Source: Sphingomonas glacialis
GTDB taxonomy: Bacteria > Pseudomonadota > Alphaproteobacteria > Sphingomonadales > Sphingomonadaceae
Direction of reading: 5' to 3'
DNA: 64,000 nucleotides
NCBI RefSeq assembly: GCF_006439055.1
Contig: NZ_RCZC01000004.1
Coordinates: 254,242-318,241, forward strand
In this document: piece after piece, positions 43,977-51,041 of the stretch
How positions within the stretch are numbered: position 1 is the first letter of the stretch
Layout of the letters: each line of letters begins with the position of its first letter
Notes under the pieces: generated by a model
Database searches by the model: none
The model's input: only the letters and a program-made list of their open reading frames with translations
What the model was told of the DNA's origin: nothing
Program-made: the position numbers and the translations under genes

Positions 43977-44717
43977 ATGCAGATCGAGCAGCATTCAGTA
44001 ATCCCCGGCGACCGGACCACACGCATCAAGATGGCCGCAGCAGCGTTGCTTCCGCTATTGGCGATGGCGTTCGTCACGCCTGCCGTCGCCAGCGACGCCG
44101 CGCATCCGACCGTGGTGGAACTCTACCAGAGCCAGGGATGCTCCTCCTGTCCGCCGGCGATCCAGAATCTCAATGTGATCTCGCAGCGGCCCGAAATCCT
44201 CGCACTGACCTTCGCGGTCACTTATTGGGATCAACTCGGCTGGAAGGATACGTTCGCCAAGCCCGAATTCACCGAGCGCCAGCGCGACTATGACCAGGTC
44301 GCGCGCCTCGGGCAGGTGGCGACGCCGCAGACGATCGTGAACGGCCGCGCCACGACCAATGGTGGCAACGGCAGGCAGTTGCTCGAAACCATCCGCACCG
44401 CCGATCGCGGCGTTTCGGGTCCGGCGATTGCGTCTGCCGCCGGCAAGATCACGATCGGCGCCGCCAAGGCGACGCAGCCGGCGACGATCTGGCTGATCCG
44501 CTACGATCCCCGCCCGTTGAGCGTGCCAATTCGGGCGGGAGAGAATGGCGGCCGTACGCTCGTCCACCGCAACGTCGTCCTTTCGCTGGCGGCAGTCGGA
44601 AGCTGGCGCGGCTCGGCGATCACCATTCCCGCGCCGTCCACCGATCCGAACCTGCAAACGGCGGTGCTGGTGCAGTCCGGTAAAGGCGGAGCGATCATCG
44701 CCGCCGCGCGCTTATGA
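43977..44717 (+). CDS. DUF1223 thioredoxin-fold exported protein
   Basis: 246 residues. After a hydrophobic segment (MAAAALLPLLAMAFVTPAVAS) the DUF1223 domain begins: VVELYQSQGCSSCPPAIQNL with a CSSC redox-type motif, VTYWDQLGWKDTFAKPEFTERQ, GQVATPQTIVNGR. The family is thioredoxin-like and poorly characterised. The start MQIEQHSV at 43977 puts about 18 residues before the signal; 44031 is an alternative. Own sigma-F-like promoter, last gene of the island. Confidence 0.85.
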   Translation: MQIEQHSVIPGDRTTRIKMAAAALLPLLAMAFVTPAVASDAAHPTVVELYQSQGCSSCPPAIQNLNVISQRPEILALTFAVTYWDQLGWKDTFAKPEFTERQRDYDQVARLGQVATPQTIVNGRATTNGGNGRQLLETIRTADRGVSGPAIASAAGKITIGAAKATQPATIWLIRYDPRPLSVPIRAGENGGRTLVHRNVVLSLAAVGSWRGSAITIPAPSTDPNLQTAVLVQSGKGGAIIAAARL

Positions 44718-45065
44718 GCGCGCTTTCCAGCATTTGCGATCACCGGTTCGCCTTAGAAATCGGAACGAATATGTCAAGCCTGTCGCTTCTGCGATGACAG
44801 CTTCACGTCCACTCTCGGGGCACTCGACAGCCCAAGTCGGATGACCGGATCTGTGCGCACTGCTGCCGGACGCTCAACGAAAAGGGAATGGCGGGTTTCG
44901 GCAAGAGTAGCCGCTCTGGCGCGATAAGCGGAACGGCTCGAGTTGGTCGATACCTGCTGTGGCGGTCACGACCCAGGATCCGTCATTCGCGGCGCGTTTA
45001 TGCTTCTCAACTCCTGCCGTTCGTTAATTTTGGTCTAGGGTCTGGCTTCGGATCAAAGGGCCGGG
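44718..45065. other. intergenic region with dispersed repeat copy B
   Basis: No gene. Copy B of the element at 32021-32064 lies at 44986-45028 (TTCGCGGCGCG, then CTTCTCAACTCCTGCC and GTTCGTTAAT), 38 bases before an XRE gene. No terminator seen after the DUF1223 gene. Confidence 0.5.
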
Positions 45066-45251
45066 ATGACAGGCGAAGAATTCAAGACCGTCCGCACCAA
45101 CGCGGGGCTCTCCCTTCGTGAGTTGGGGGAGCTTTTGCGCGTCTCTGACCTTCGATCGCTACAGCGGTGGGAAGATGGCACCAAGGAAGTCAGTGGGCCG
45201 GTGTCAGTGTTGATGAAATTGCTGCGCGATGGCGTGTGGCCGGTTGCCTGA
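45066..45251 (+). CDS. small XRE-family HTH protein
   Basis: 61 residues, one helix-turn-helix: EEFKTVRTNAGLSLRELGEL, then LRVSDLRSLQRWEDGTKEVSGP. It resembles the C-terminal HTH of MqsA-type antitoxins. No toxin gene adjoins it. CCGGGATG context gives a weak ribosome site. May be a stand-alone regulator. Confidence 0.8.
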   Translation: MTGEEFKTVRTNAGLSLRELGELLRVSDLRSLQRWEDGTKEVSGPVSVLMKLLRDGVWPVA

Positions 45252-45379
45252 TCAAACGAGCGTCGGGAGTTTCGCTAACCGTAGCCTGCGCTGTTTTGTC
45301 TCATCGATAAACATTCATAATGGTTGTAAGTTGATCCCGCAGAGCAGCGTGGATATGTTGTGAGCGGAAGGAATCGAAA

Positions 45380-45868
45380 TTGACTGACGAAAATACCAAC
45401 GTTGTCGAACTCGCCACCGAATTGACCATCGCTTGGCTATCGAACCCGAACACTCGCACGACCGCCGAGGATGTTCCGGCATTTCTCAAGTCTATGTTTG
45501 ACGCGGTGTCTGGCCTTTCGGCTGCGCCTGTCGAGACTTCGCCCGAGGAACCTGCTCCCGAGTATACCGGCGCGGTGACTGCCCGTAAGTCATTGGCAAA
45601 CCCCGATGTCATCATTTCGATGATCGACGGCAAGCCTTACAAGACATTGACGCGGCATCTCTCAACCAATGGGTTGACGCCTGCCGAGTATCGCGAGCGC
45701 TATGGTCTCAAGCACGATTACCCGATGACCGCTCCGAGCTACTCGGAAGCACGTCGAGCGATGGCGTTTAAGATTGGTCTCGGGCGGAAGTCCGGTCACA
45801 AGGCTGCTGCTGCGGCTCCTGCGCCTGCCAACAAGCGTGGTCGCGCTCCAAAAGTCGCGGCAGAGTAG
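45380..45868 (+). CDS. MucR/ROS-family regulator, divergent finger
   Basis: 162 residues from a TTG start with GAAGGA upstream. N-terminal ELATELTIAWLSNPNTRTT and EDVPAFLKSMFDAV form the oligomerisation part. The finger region reads ISMIDGKPYKTLTRHLSTNGLTPAEYRERYGLKHDYPM. The two Cys of the classical ROS zinc finger are missing (IDGK in place of CLEC), so this is a Cys-less MucR such as those known in some Rhizobiales and sphingomonads. The KIGLGRKSGHKAAAAA tail is Lys/Ala-rich. Nucleoid-binding repressor. Confidence 0.87.
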   Translation: MTDENTNVVELATELTIAWLSNPNTRTTAEDVPAFLKSMFDAVSGLSAAPVETSPEEPAPEYTGAVTARKSLANPDVIISMIDGKPYKTLTRHLSTNGLTPAEYRERYGLKHDYPMTAPSYSEARRAMAFKIGLGRKSGHKAAAAAPAPANKRGRAPKVAAE

Positions 45869-46199
45869 AGGTAAGGGTGGGGGAGAAGAATACACTCAAT
45901 CCTCCCCCAAGGTAGCCGGAGCGCAATTGCACACGCTCGACGATCGGGATTGTGTCAGACGGTACCCCTTAACCCGCACTCAACCGCAAAGTGGCTCTGA
46001 CGATTGAAGCTATCTCGATTTGGAAGCCTTTACAAGAAGCTCGGCCCAATGCTCGGCGAGGGTGATCACTCGACCACCGGGGCAGGCGGGCTTCGACCTG
46101 AGAATGCTTTCTGCTGATCGCGGGGGGCATTACGGTCGTTAAAGCAGCGATTTGTATTCAATTTAGAAAAGGCGGCCCGTCATAGCATCGACCCTCGAC
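45869..46199. other. intergenic region with hairpin after mucR
   Basis: A 7-bp inverted repeat GGGGGAG (45879-45885) / CTCCCCC (45902-45908) with a 16-base loop follows the mucR stop and may be a weak terminator. The 40 bases before the Crp/Fnr gene are AT-rich (GTATTCAATTTAG) and likely hold its promoter. Confidence 0.45.
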
Positions 46200-46916
46200 A
46201 TGCTAGTCCGTAAGTTTGACAGTCACGTCGCGCTCGACAGCGACGATAAGGATGCACTTGCGGCGCTGCCGCATCGGGTGCGTGAAATGTCCGAAAACTC
46301 CTACATATTTCGTGAGCGTGCGACGCCGGGTGAGTGCGCCGTCTTGTTGGAAGGTTTCGCTTTCCGGCAGAAGCTGAACCGAGACGGTGAAAGGCAGATC
46401 GTCTCACTTCATATTCCCGGTGACCCTTTGAACCTGCAAAGCCTATTACTTGATCGCACTGACCACGGTGTTCAGGCGCTCACGCATGCCAAGGTCGCAA
46501 TGATTCCGCGAAGCGCGATGCGCCAGTTGGCACTCGACCGACCCAACATCGCGACGGCATTCGAAATCAGCAATCTGATCGAAGCTTCGATTCTGCGCGA
46601 ATGGCTCATGAACGTCGGACAGCGAAATGCGCAAACTCGTATCGCGCACCTCCTCTGCGAGATCGCAACGCGTCTGAAAGACCGGGATTTGCTCGGGCAC
46701 TATGAAGTTGAATTGCCGATGACGCAGAAACAGGTCGGCGACGTAACAGGGCTTACCGCGGTCCATGTTAACCGATCGCTAAAGGCGCTTGAAGTCGAGG
46801 GTTCGATCGAACGTTATAGGCGGGCGATCCGCTGCCCGAATTGGGAGGAACTCGTTCGGGTGGCGGATTTTAGCGAAAGTTATCTTCACCTTGGGCGACA
46901 AGCCGCCGCCTGCTGA
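46200..46916 (+). CDS. Crp/Fnr-family transcription regulator
   Basis: 238 residues. The N-terminal cyclic-nucleotide-binding fold has NSYIFRERATPGECAVLLEGFAFRQKL and RQIVSLHIPGDPLNLQ. The dimer helix follows, then the winged HTH: MTQKQVGDVTGLTAVHVNRSLKALEVEGSI. No N-terminal Cys cluster for an Fe-S centre, so not an oxygen-sensing Fnr. Typical of the many Crp/Fnr proteins of sphingomonads with unknown effectors. No operon partner. Confidence 0.9.
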   Translation: MLVRKFDSHVALDSDDKDALAALPHRVREMSENSYIFRERATPGECAVLLEGFAFRQKLNRDGERQIVSLHIPGDPLNLQSLLLDRTDHGVQALTHAKVAMIPRSAMRQLALDRPNIATAFEISNLIEASILREWLMNVGQRNAQTRIAHLLCEIATRLKDRDLLGHYEVELPMTQKQVGDVTGLTAVHVNRSLKALEVEGSIERYRRAIRCPNWEELVRVADFSESYLHLGRQAAAC

Positions 46917-46969
46917 AGTTTTCAAGGAGGTTTCGCGGTTGAGCTGCATCCGGTTCCGCGGACACCAGG

Positions 46970-47276
46970 TTAGGCTACATTAGCCTGCTTCTCGAAGTCC
47001 ATGGGGGCTGAGATAGCCTAAGGTCGAGTGCCTACGCGTGGGATTCTAGAAGCGCTCGATATAATCGAACACATCCGCGCGTGCGTAATTGCGGGAACGG
47101 TATGTTTTCCGCGCGATCCGTTCGGTCTTGAGCGACGAGAAGAAGCTCTCCATCGCCGCGTTGTCCCAGACGTTGCCCGACCGGCTCATCGAGCAAGTGA
47201 CGCCGTTGTCGGCCATCCCGAAGGGATGGCCCCACCGAAAAAACCTATCGGGTTTTTTAAGGTGGTGTTCGTCCAA
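46970..47276 (-). pseudogene. IS3-family transposase (OrfB) fragment
   Basis: Reads MADNGVTCSMSRSGNVWDNA, AAMESFFSSLKTERIARKTY, NYARADVFDYIERF, then a TAG in place of the usual Tyr, then NPTRRHSTLGYLSP and, after a one-base gain in a C run, MDFEKQANVA and stop. This is the C-terminal DDE region of IS3-group OrfB. The N-terminal part is replaced by HHLKKPDRFFRWGHPFG, which is only the translation of a hairpin region. Inactive. Confidence 0.85.
47211..47265 (-). terminator. two adjacent strong hairpins
   Basis: Hairpin 1 (47211-47231): GGCCATCC-C(TTCG)G-GGATGGCC on the minus strand, a UUCG tetraloop. Hairpin 2 (47232-47265): CCACC-g-AAAAAACC-tatcg-GGTTTTTT-aa-GGTGG, with A and T runs that make it terminator-like in both directions. 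They cut into the IS3 fragment. Confidence 0.65.
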
Positions 47277-47416
47277 TGAATAGATGGCAAGCCATCGTCG
47301 CAGTGGTTCAGTCTTTCAACTATCATAACAGACCGGGCTTCGCGCTCGCAGCGGTGATCTGCTTGTCGACACCCTTTGTCGTAATCGCCGAGATCGTCGC
47401 ATCTATCTTCCGGTAG
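47276..47416 (+). CDS. small single-pass membrane protein
   Basis: 46 residues, too short for usual gene callers. MNRWQAIVAVVQSFNYHNRP is followed by one strong hydrophobic helix (GFALAAVICLSTPFVVIAEIV) and a short ASIFR tail. AAGGTGG lies upstream, within the right arm of the adjacent hairpin. No family recognised. It lies 17 bases before the DUF6894 gene. Confidence 0.45.
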   Translation: MNRWQAIVAVVQSFNYHNRPGFALAAVICLSTPFVVIAEIVASIFR

Positions 47417-47433
47417 GGCCGTACCTCGTACGA

Positions 47434-47667
47434 ATGCTTTACCGATTTAACATCATCACCCACGGTAACACCCTCCACGATCTGGAGGGCGTCGAGCTTC
47501 CCGATCTTGAAACCGCCTGTTTCCGCGCGGTTAGGATCGCGCGAGATACTATCGCGGTAGAAGCAAAAAACGGAACCATTCCGATCGGTTGGCATATCGA
47601 TATCATCGACGAAACCGGCGAAGTCGTCGGGACGATGCCTTTCGGGGATACCGTCACCCTACACTGA
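47434..47667 (+). CDS. DUF6894-type small protein
   Basis: 77 residues. MLYRFNIITHGNTLHDLEGVE, then LPDLETACFRAVRIARDTI and GWHIDIIDETGEVVGTMPFG fit the small DUF6894-like family abundant in alphaproteobacteria. Cytoplasmic, function unknown. IS3 fragments lie on both sides. Confidence 0.75.
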   Translation: MLYRFNIITHGNTLHDLEGVELPDLETACFRAVRIARDTIAVEAKNGTIPIGWHIDIIDETGEVVGTMPFGDTVTLH

Positions 47668-47825
47668 CCGTTCAGTGCAGGCAGGATTGGATCGCGGCCA
47701 CGGCGTCCTCCCTCCTGCTCGACTACATCGCCTTGTTCGGCGATCTCGCGGAAGCGTTGGAGACAGTGTTGGGGACGCTATAGCCCTACTGCCGCCCGCC
47801 GACCTTGCAGAGTGTCTCGTCATCG

Positions 47826-48112
47826 CGCCCGGCAAGCCGACGCAGAACGGGTTCGTCGAGAGCTTCAACGGTCGCATGCGCGACGAACTGCTCAACGAGA
47901 CGCTGTTCTTCACGGTCCGCCAGGCGCGCTCGATCCTCGCGCGCTGGGTCGACGACTATAACACCGAGCGGCCGCACTCCTCGCTCGGCTACGCCACACC
48001 GGCGGCGTTCGCCGCTGAACTCGAAAAGCAACGGGCGGGTTTAAACCCGCCCGTTGCTTCACCCGCGCTCCTGCACGACAACAACGGTCGGTCTCTGATT
48101 GCTGCTGGATGA
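47826..48112 (+). pseudogene. IS3-family transposase (OrfB) C-terminal fragment
   Basis: Homology begins at IAPGKPTQNGFVESFNGRMR and continues ELLNETLFFTVRQARSILA, DDYNTERPHSSLGYATPAAF to the stop. This is the last third of an IS3-family OrfB, a different subtype from the fragment at 46970. The upstream DDE residues are gone. The open frame from 47675 into it is not transposase-like. Confidence 0.88.
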
Positions 48113-48238
48113 AAAACGGGGGTCACGTCACCGCTTGGCTGGTAGCTTCTGGTCTCGAGAAGGGGGCAGTGTTTCGGCGGCAATCGCGCGACGTTGGCGT
48201 GAGCGGACTACAGCGCTGCGGGTAAAGCCGGACGCCGC

Positions 48239-49180
48239 TTAGCTGCGGGTGACGATCACGACGGCGCCTTCATTTCCGTAGATTCCGGGCAAGTCGGTCA
48301 TCGCCGCGGTCACCGTCAGCGGCGTGCCGTCATTGGACAGTAGCACCGTTTGAACGCGCTGCGGACCGTTCCCGCGCAAGACCTTTTCGAGCCGTTCGCG
48401 AAAGGCAACGCGGTTCGCGACCGGCACCAGATCGGCGATCCCGATCTGCAGCAAACGATCCTCGGGTAGCCGCAACATGTCGCACATCGATGCGTCCACC
48501 CGCTCGATCTGCCCGCGCACGTTGAGCCGCATATAGCCGATCCCGCCGTGCAGCGTGATCGCATCGACGATCGCGCGCTTGGCGTCTGCCAGCCGGTGGT
48601 TCTGCATGTCCTCGGTGATGTCGCGGAACATCAGTGTGGTGCTGCGTGCTAGGGGATAGACTTCCAGGCGGACCCAGCTTTCCGGCCTGAAAATCGAGGG
48701 CAGGTCGGCAACGCACACTTCTTTGCCCGCCGCAGCGCGCTTGATGTAGGTTTGGGCCAGCGAGCCCTTGAGGGCGGGAACCGCGTCGTAGAGGTTCCGG
48801 CCGACAAGCTCGCCATCGCGCTTGTCGAAAATGGCGTGCGCAACGCGATTGGCCATGACGACGCCCATCTCCGTGTCGAGCGAGACCATGCCGTGCGGAA
48901 CCCAATCCATAAACTCGCGCAAGGTGGGCAGCAGCGCGTTGTCATCGGGACCAGCGCCGCTTTGGGTATTTGCGATCAGTTTCTCATACTGTGCGGCAGA
49001 CACTAACGCGTGAGTGGTCCGGCCATGATTCGTTACAAAAACGGTGGTATCACCCATCGTGTGCCGAAGATTTCCGAACTGCCGCACCAGCTCGGCGGAG
49101 GTTACCTGCACCTTTGACTGCTGCTGACCCAAGCCGATTTCGTGCGGGGCTCGATTCTGTCGGTCCATCCGGGGTTCCAT
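48239..49180 (-). CDS. Phd/YefM-like N-domain fused to two PAS domains
   Basis: 313 residues (309 if the ATG at 49168 with GGAA before it is used). Residues 25-70 resemble a Phd/YefM antitoxin fold: VTSAELVRQFGNLRHTMG, then VFVTNHGRTTHALVSAAQYEKL. Two PAS domains follow: REFMDWVPHGMVSLDTEMGV to TLMFRDITED (80-190) and GIGYMRLNVRGQIERVD to the end (210-313). There is no kinase or cyclase output. It would be a DNA-binding sensor with an antitoxin-type N-domain. No toxin gene adjoins it. An AT-rich 120-base promoter region lies upstream. Confidence 0.75.
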   Translation of the reverse strand: MEPRMDRQNRAPHEIGLGQQQSKVQVTSAELVRQFGNLRHTMGDTTVFVTNHGRTTHALVSAAQYEKLIANTQSGAGPDDNALLPTLREFMDWVPHGMVSLDTEMGVVMANRVAHAIFDKRDGELVGRNLYDAVPALKGSLAQTYIKRAAAGKEVCVADLPSIFRPESWVRLEVYPLARSTTLMFRDITEDMQNHRLADAKRAIVDAITLHGGIGYMRLNVRGQIERVDASMCDMLRLPEDRLLQIGIADLVPVANRVAFRERLEKVLRGNGPQRVQTVLLSNDGTPLTVTAAMTDLPGIYGNEGAVVIVTRS

Positions 49181-49525
49181 TGAAACGGAAGATATTAAAA
49201 CCTAAATTAATTTTCAACTGGATGATACTTTTTGGGTCTATTGTCAAAAGGATAATAGAATTTTATCGATATCGGTAGTTTTACTATGCCTGCAGAGCGG
49301 CGATCGGAGCGTTCAGCATATTTTTCGAAAATATCGTCCTGTCGCGTGCAGCACACCCGACCCGCGCACCACAATCCCTCGCCGAAGATACTGCAGTGTC
49401 GCCTTAAGCGCTTGGGTGCGACAGGTATGTGATCGACGTGCCGCGCCGGAGTATCCCCTTCACCGAGCGCTGGCGAATTCCGTATTTTTACAGCATGGGG
49501 GGAGCTCGCCGCGGATGATGGTGCC
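49181..49525. other. AT-rich regulatory gap
   Basis: The first 110 bases are strongly AT-rich (TTAAAACCTAAATTAATTTTC, GGATAATAGAATTTTATCG), unlike the rest of the window, and probably carry the promoter and binding sites for the Phd-PAS gene. The rest has no supported gene. Confidence 0.45.
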
Positions 49526-49768
49526 GTGCTGGTTTGGGGGAACCGATCGTCGCCACGCCCATATGCAAAAAGCGCACGAGTTCAGTCCGTGCCTGATAGC
49601 AACGTATCCGACCCCCGACGGAACAAGCTCGCCGATCTGCTTGTCGAAGCGATTGCGCTTTCGGACGACTTGCAGCTGTCCGCCGTCGCGCTCCGGCTCG
49701 AGCAGGCGCGGCTTCTGCTCCTCAACTCGGCAATGCCGCGCGCGACGCACCAGTCGCCCGTGATGTGA
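49526..49768 (+). CDS. small hypothetical helical protein
   Basis: 80 residues as opened; the convincing part begins near VPDSNVSDPRRNKLADLLVE and runs IALSDDLQLSAVALRLEQAR. Such NKLADLL...A-x-x-L-x-x-A helical proteins are frequent in sphingomonads. The true start may be internal. It overlaps the convergent PAS gene end by 47 bases. Confidence 0.4.
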   Translation: MLVWGNRSSPRPYAKSARVQSVPDSNVSDPRRNKLADLLVEAIALSDDLQLSAVALRLEQARLLLLNSAMPRATHQSPVM

Positions 49769-50573
49769 GCTCAGCGCGCAGGACCGTTTCGACTTGAGCC
49801 GTACCGCGCGACGTGAGTTGCGCGGAGGCCGGATTTTCATTTTCGAGATCGATCTGGCCCGCATCGCGAAGCACAACAAGCCGGCGCGGGAACTGTTCGT
49901 CGCGCGGGAAGCCCGTCGACTGGTCGGCAAACGGTGCCTGGCCTTCGCATTCGGCGATGTAGAGTTCTAGAATTGTGAGCCATCCCTGGTCGGCAAAGAG
50001 GTCTTCGCCCATCTGGTCGGCCTTGACGATGCCGACGGACCGGAGACGCTTTGCCTCTCGCCAGAGCGGCTCGACACCGAACCGGCGCTTCGGATCGTCG
50101 ACCAGGAAAATCGTTCCGAGCGTGAGTTCCTCGAAGTTTGCCGACGACATGATCGACACCTGAACCTCGGCATGAATCAAGGTGCCATCCGCGCGCGCGT
50201 AGCGTTTGCGGATCATGCGGGTACAGTTGGTGGCAGTAACATACTGCATTTCCCAGATATTTCTTGAAATATCGTTATGTACGTAATGTTGGTGTAATAC
50301 CTGCCCACGATATCGCAAATACGACGATACAACAGCTCGCCAATCGCGGCGTCGATCGAGAATAGCCCCGGAAGGATTCGCTACCGAATGGCCCACGAGA
50401 ACGGGTTTCATCGAAAAGACAATAATCTTCAGGCACTTGTCCATATCGGTTAGCATATAGGATTCTACGGAGCCAGTCGCGATCCACGGCGCGCGATTGA
50501 GCAGACCAGGGTTTTCGGTCATCTCCAAAGTTGAGTGTGTACGGTGAATCGAACGCTTTTCTCGGGTTCGCAC
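49722..50573 (-). CDS. PAS domain protein with C-terminal winged-helix-like part
   Basis: Up to 283 residues; the reliable part begins near MKPVLVGHSVANPSGAILDR (50411). The PAS core includes MIRKRYARADGTLIHAEVQV and ELTLGTIFLVDDPKRR. After a charged linker, LTILELYIAECEGQAPF, RDEQFPRRLVVLRDAGQIDL and TSRGTAQVETVLRAEL resemble the compact MarR-like domain attached to PAS proteins in sphingomonads. Likely a sensor regulator. The N-terminal start is uncertain. Confidence 0.6.
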   Translation of the reverse strand: MRTREKRSIHRTHSTLEMTENPGLLNRAPWIATGSVESYMLTDMDKCLKIIVFSMKPVLVGHSVANPSGAILDRRRDWRAVVSSYLRYRGQVLHQHYVHNDISRNIWEMQYVTATNCTRMIRKRYARADGTLIHAEVQVSIMSSANFEELTLGTIFLVDDPKRRFGVEPLWREAKRLRSVGIVKADQMGEDLFADQGWLTILELYIAECEGQAPFADQSTGFPRDEQFPRRLVVLRDAGQIDLENENPASAQLTSRGTAQVETVLRAELTSRATGASRAALPS

Positions 50574-50740
50574 CGTCTTTCGGTCAATTTTAGCTGCGGA
50601 CGCACAGTATCCGAGCCCCCACGATAAAGACCTGGGTCAGGGCAACTTCAAAGACCGCCATATCCTTTGCGCTGCGGAATCGGGTGCTCTCCTGCCGGAT
50701 AGAGCATGCGCAAATGGTCGCGCACTGAATAATGGATCGG

Positions 50741-51006
50741 CTAATCGAACCGGCATGTCGCGAACCAAGTCTCGCTTTCGACGATGTCGAGCGTGATCGG
50801 CGAAAATTGTGCGATGACGAGTTTTCCCGATCGACCCGTAAAAAGCGTATAGCCTGCCCAAACCGACACCCGGTAAGCGACAGATTGACGATAGTGATGT
50901 CAATCGCACACCCGCGTCCTTCCCGTATCGTAGCCGGGATCTCTACCGGCCACTTCAGCGCATCGCATTGTGTTACACGCATGCGGGCATTCGACCCATT
51001 TGCCAT
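50741..51006 (-). pseudogene. PilZ-domain gene with one-base frameshift
   Basis: Cyclic-di-GMP receptor domain. From the ATG at 51006: MANGSNARMRVTQCDALKWP, then VEIPATIREGRG, ITIVNLSLTGCRF. After about base 50866 the homologous reading moves to another frame: AGYTLFTGRSGKLVIAQFSP, then ITLDIVESETWFATCRFD and a stop at 50741. Length 266 is not a multiple of three, consistent with loss of one base. The N/D-x-S-x-x-G motif (NLSLTG) survives. Either inactivated or a sequencing error. Confidence 0.75.
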
Positions 51007-51041
51007 CTTTGCGATGCTGCCGTGGATATCCGATCGATCGG

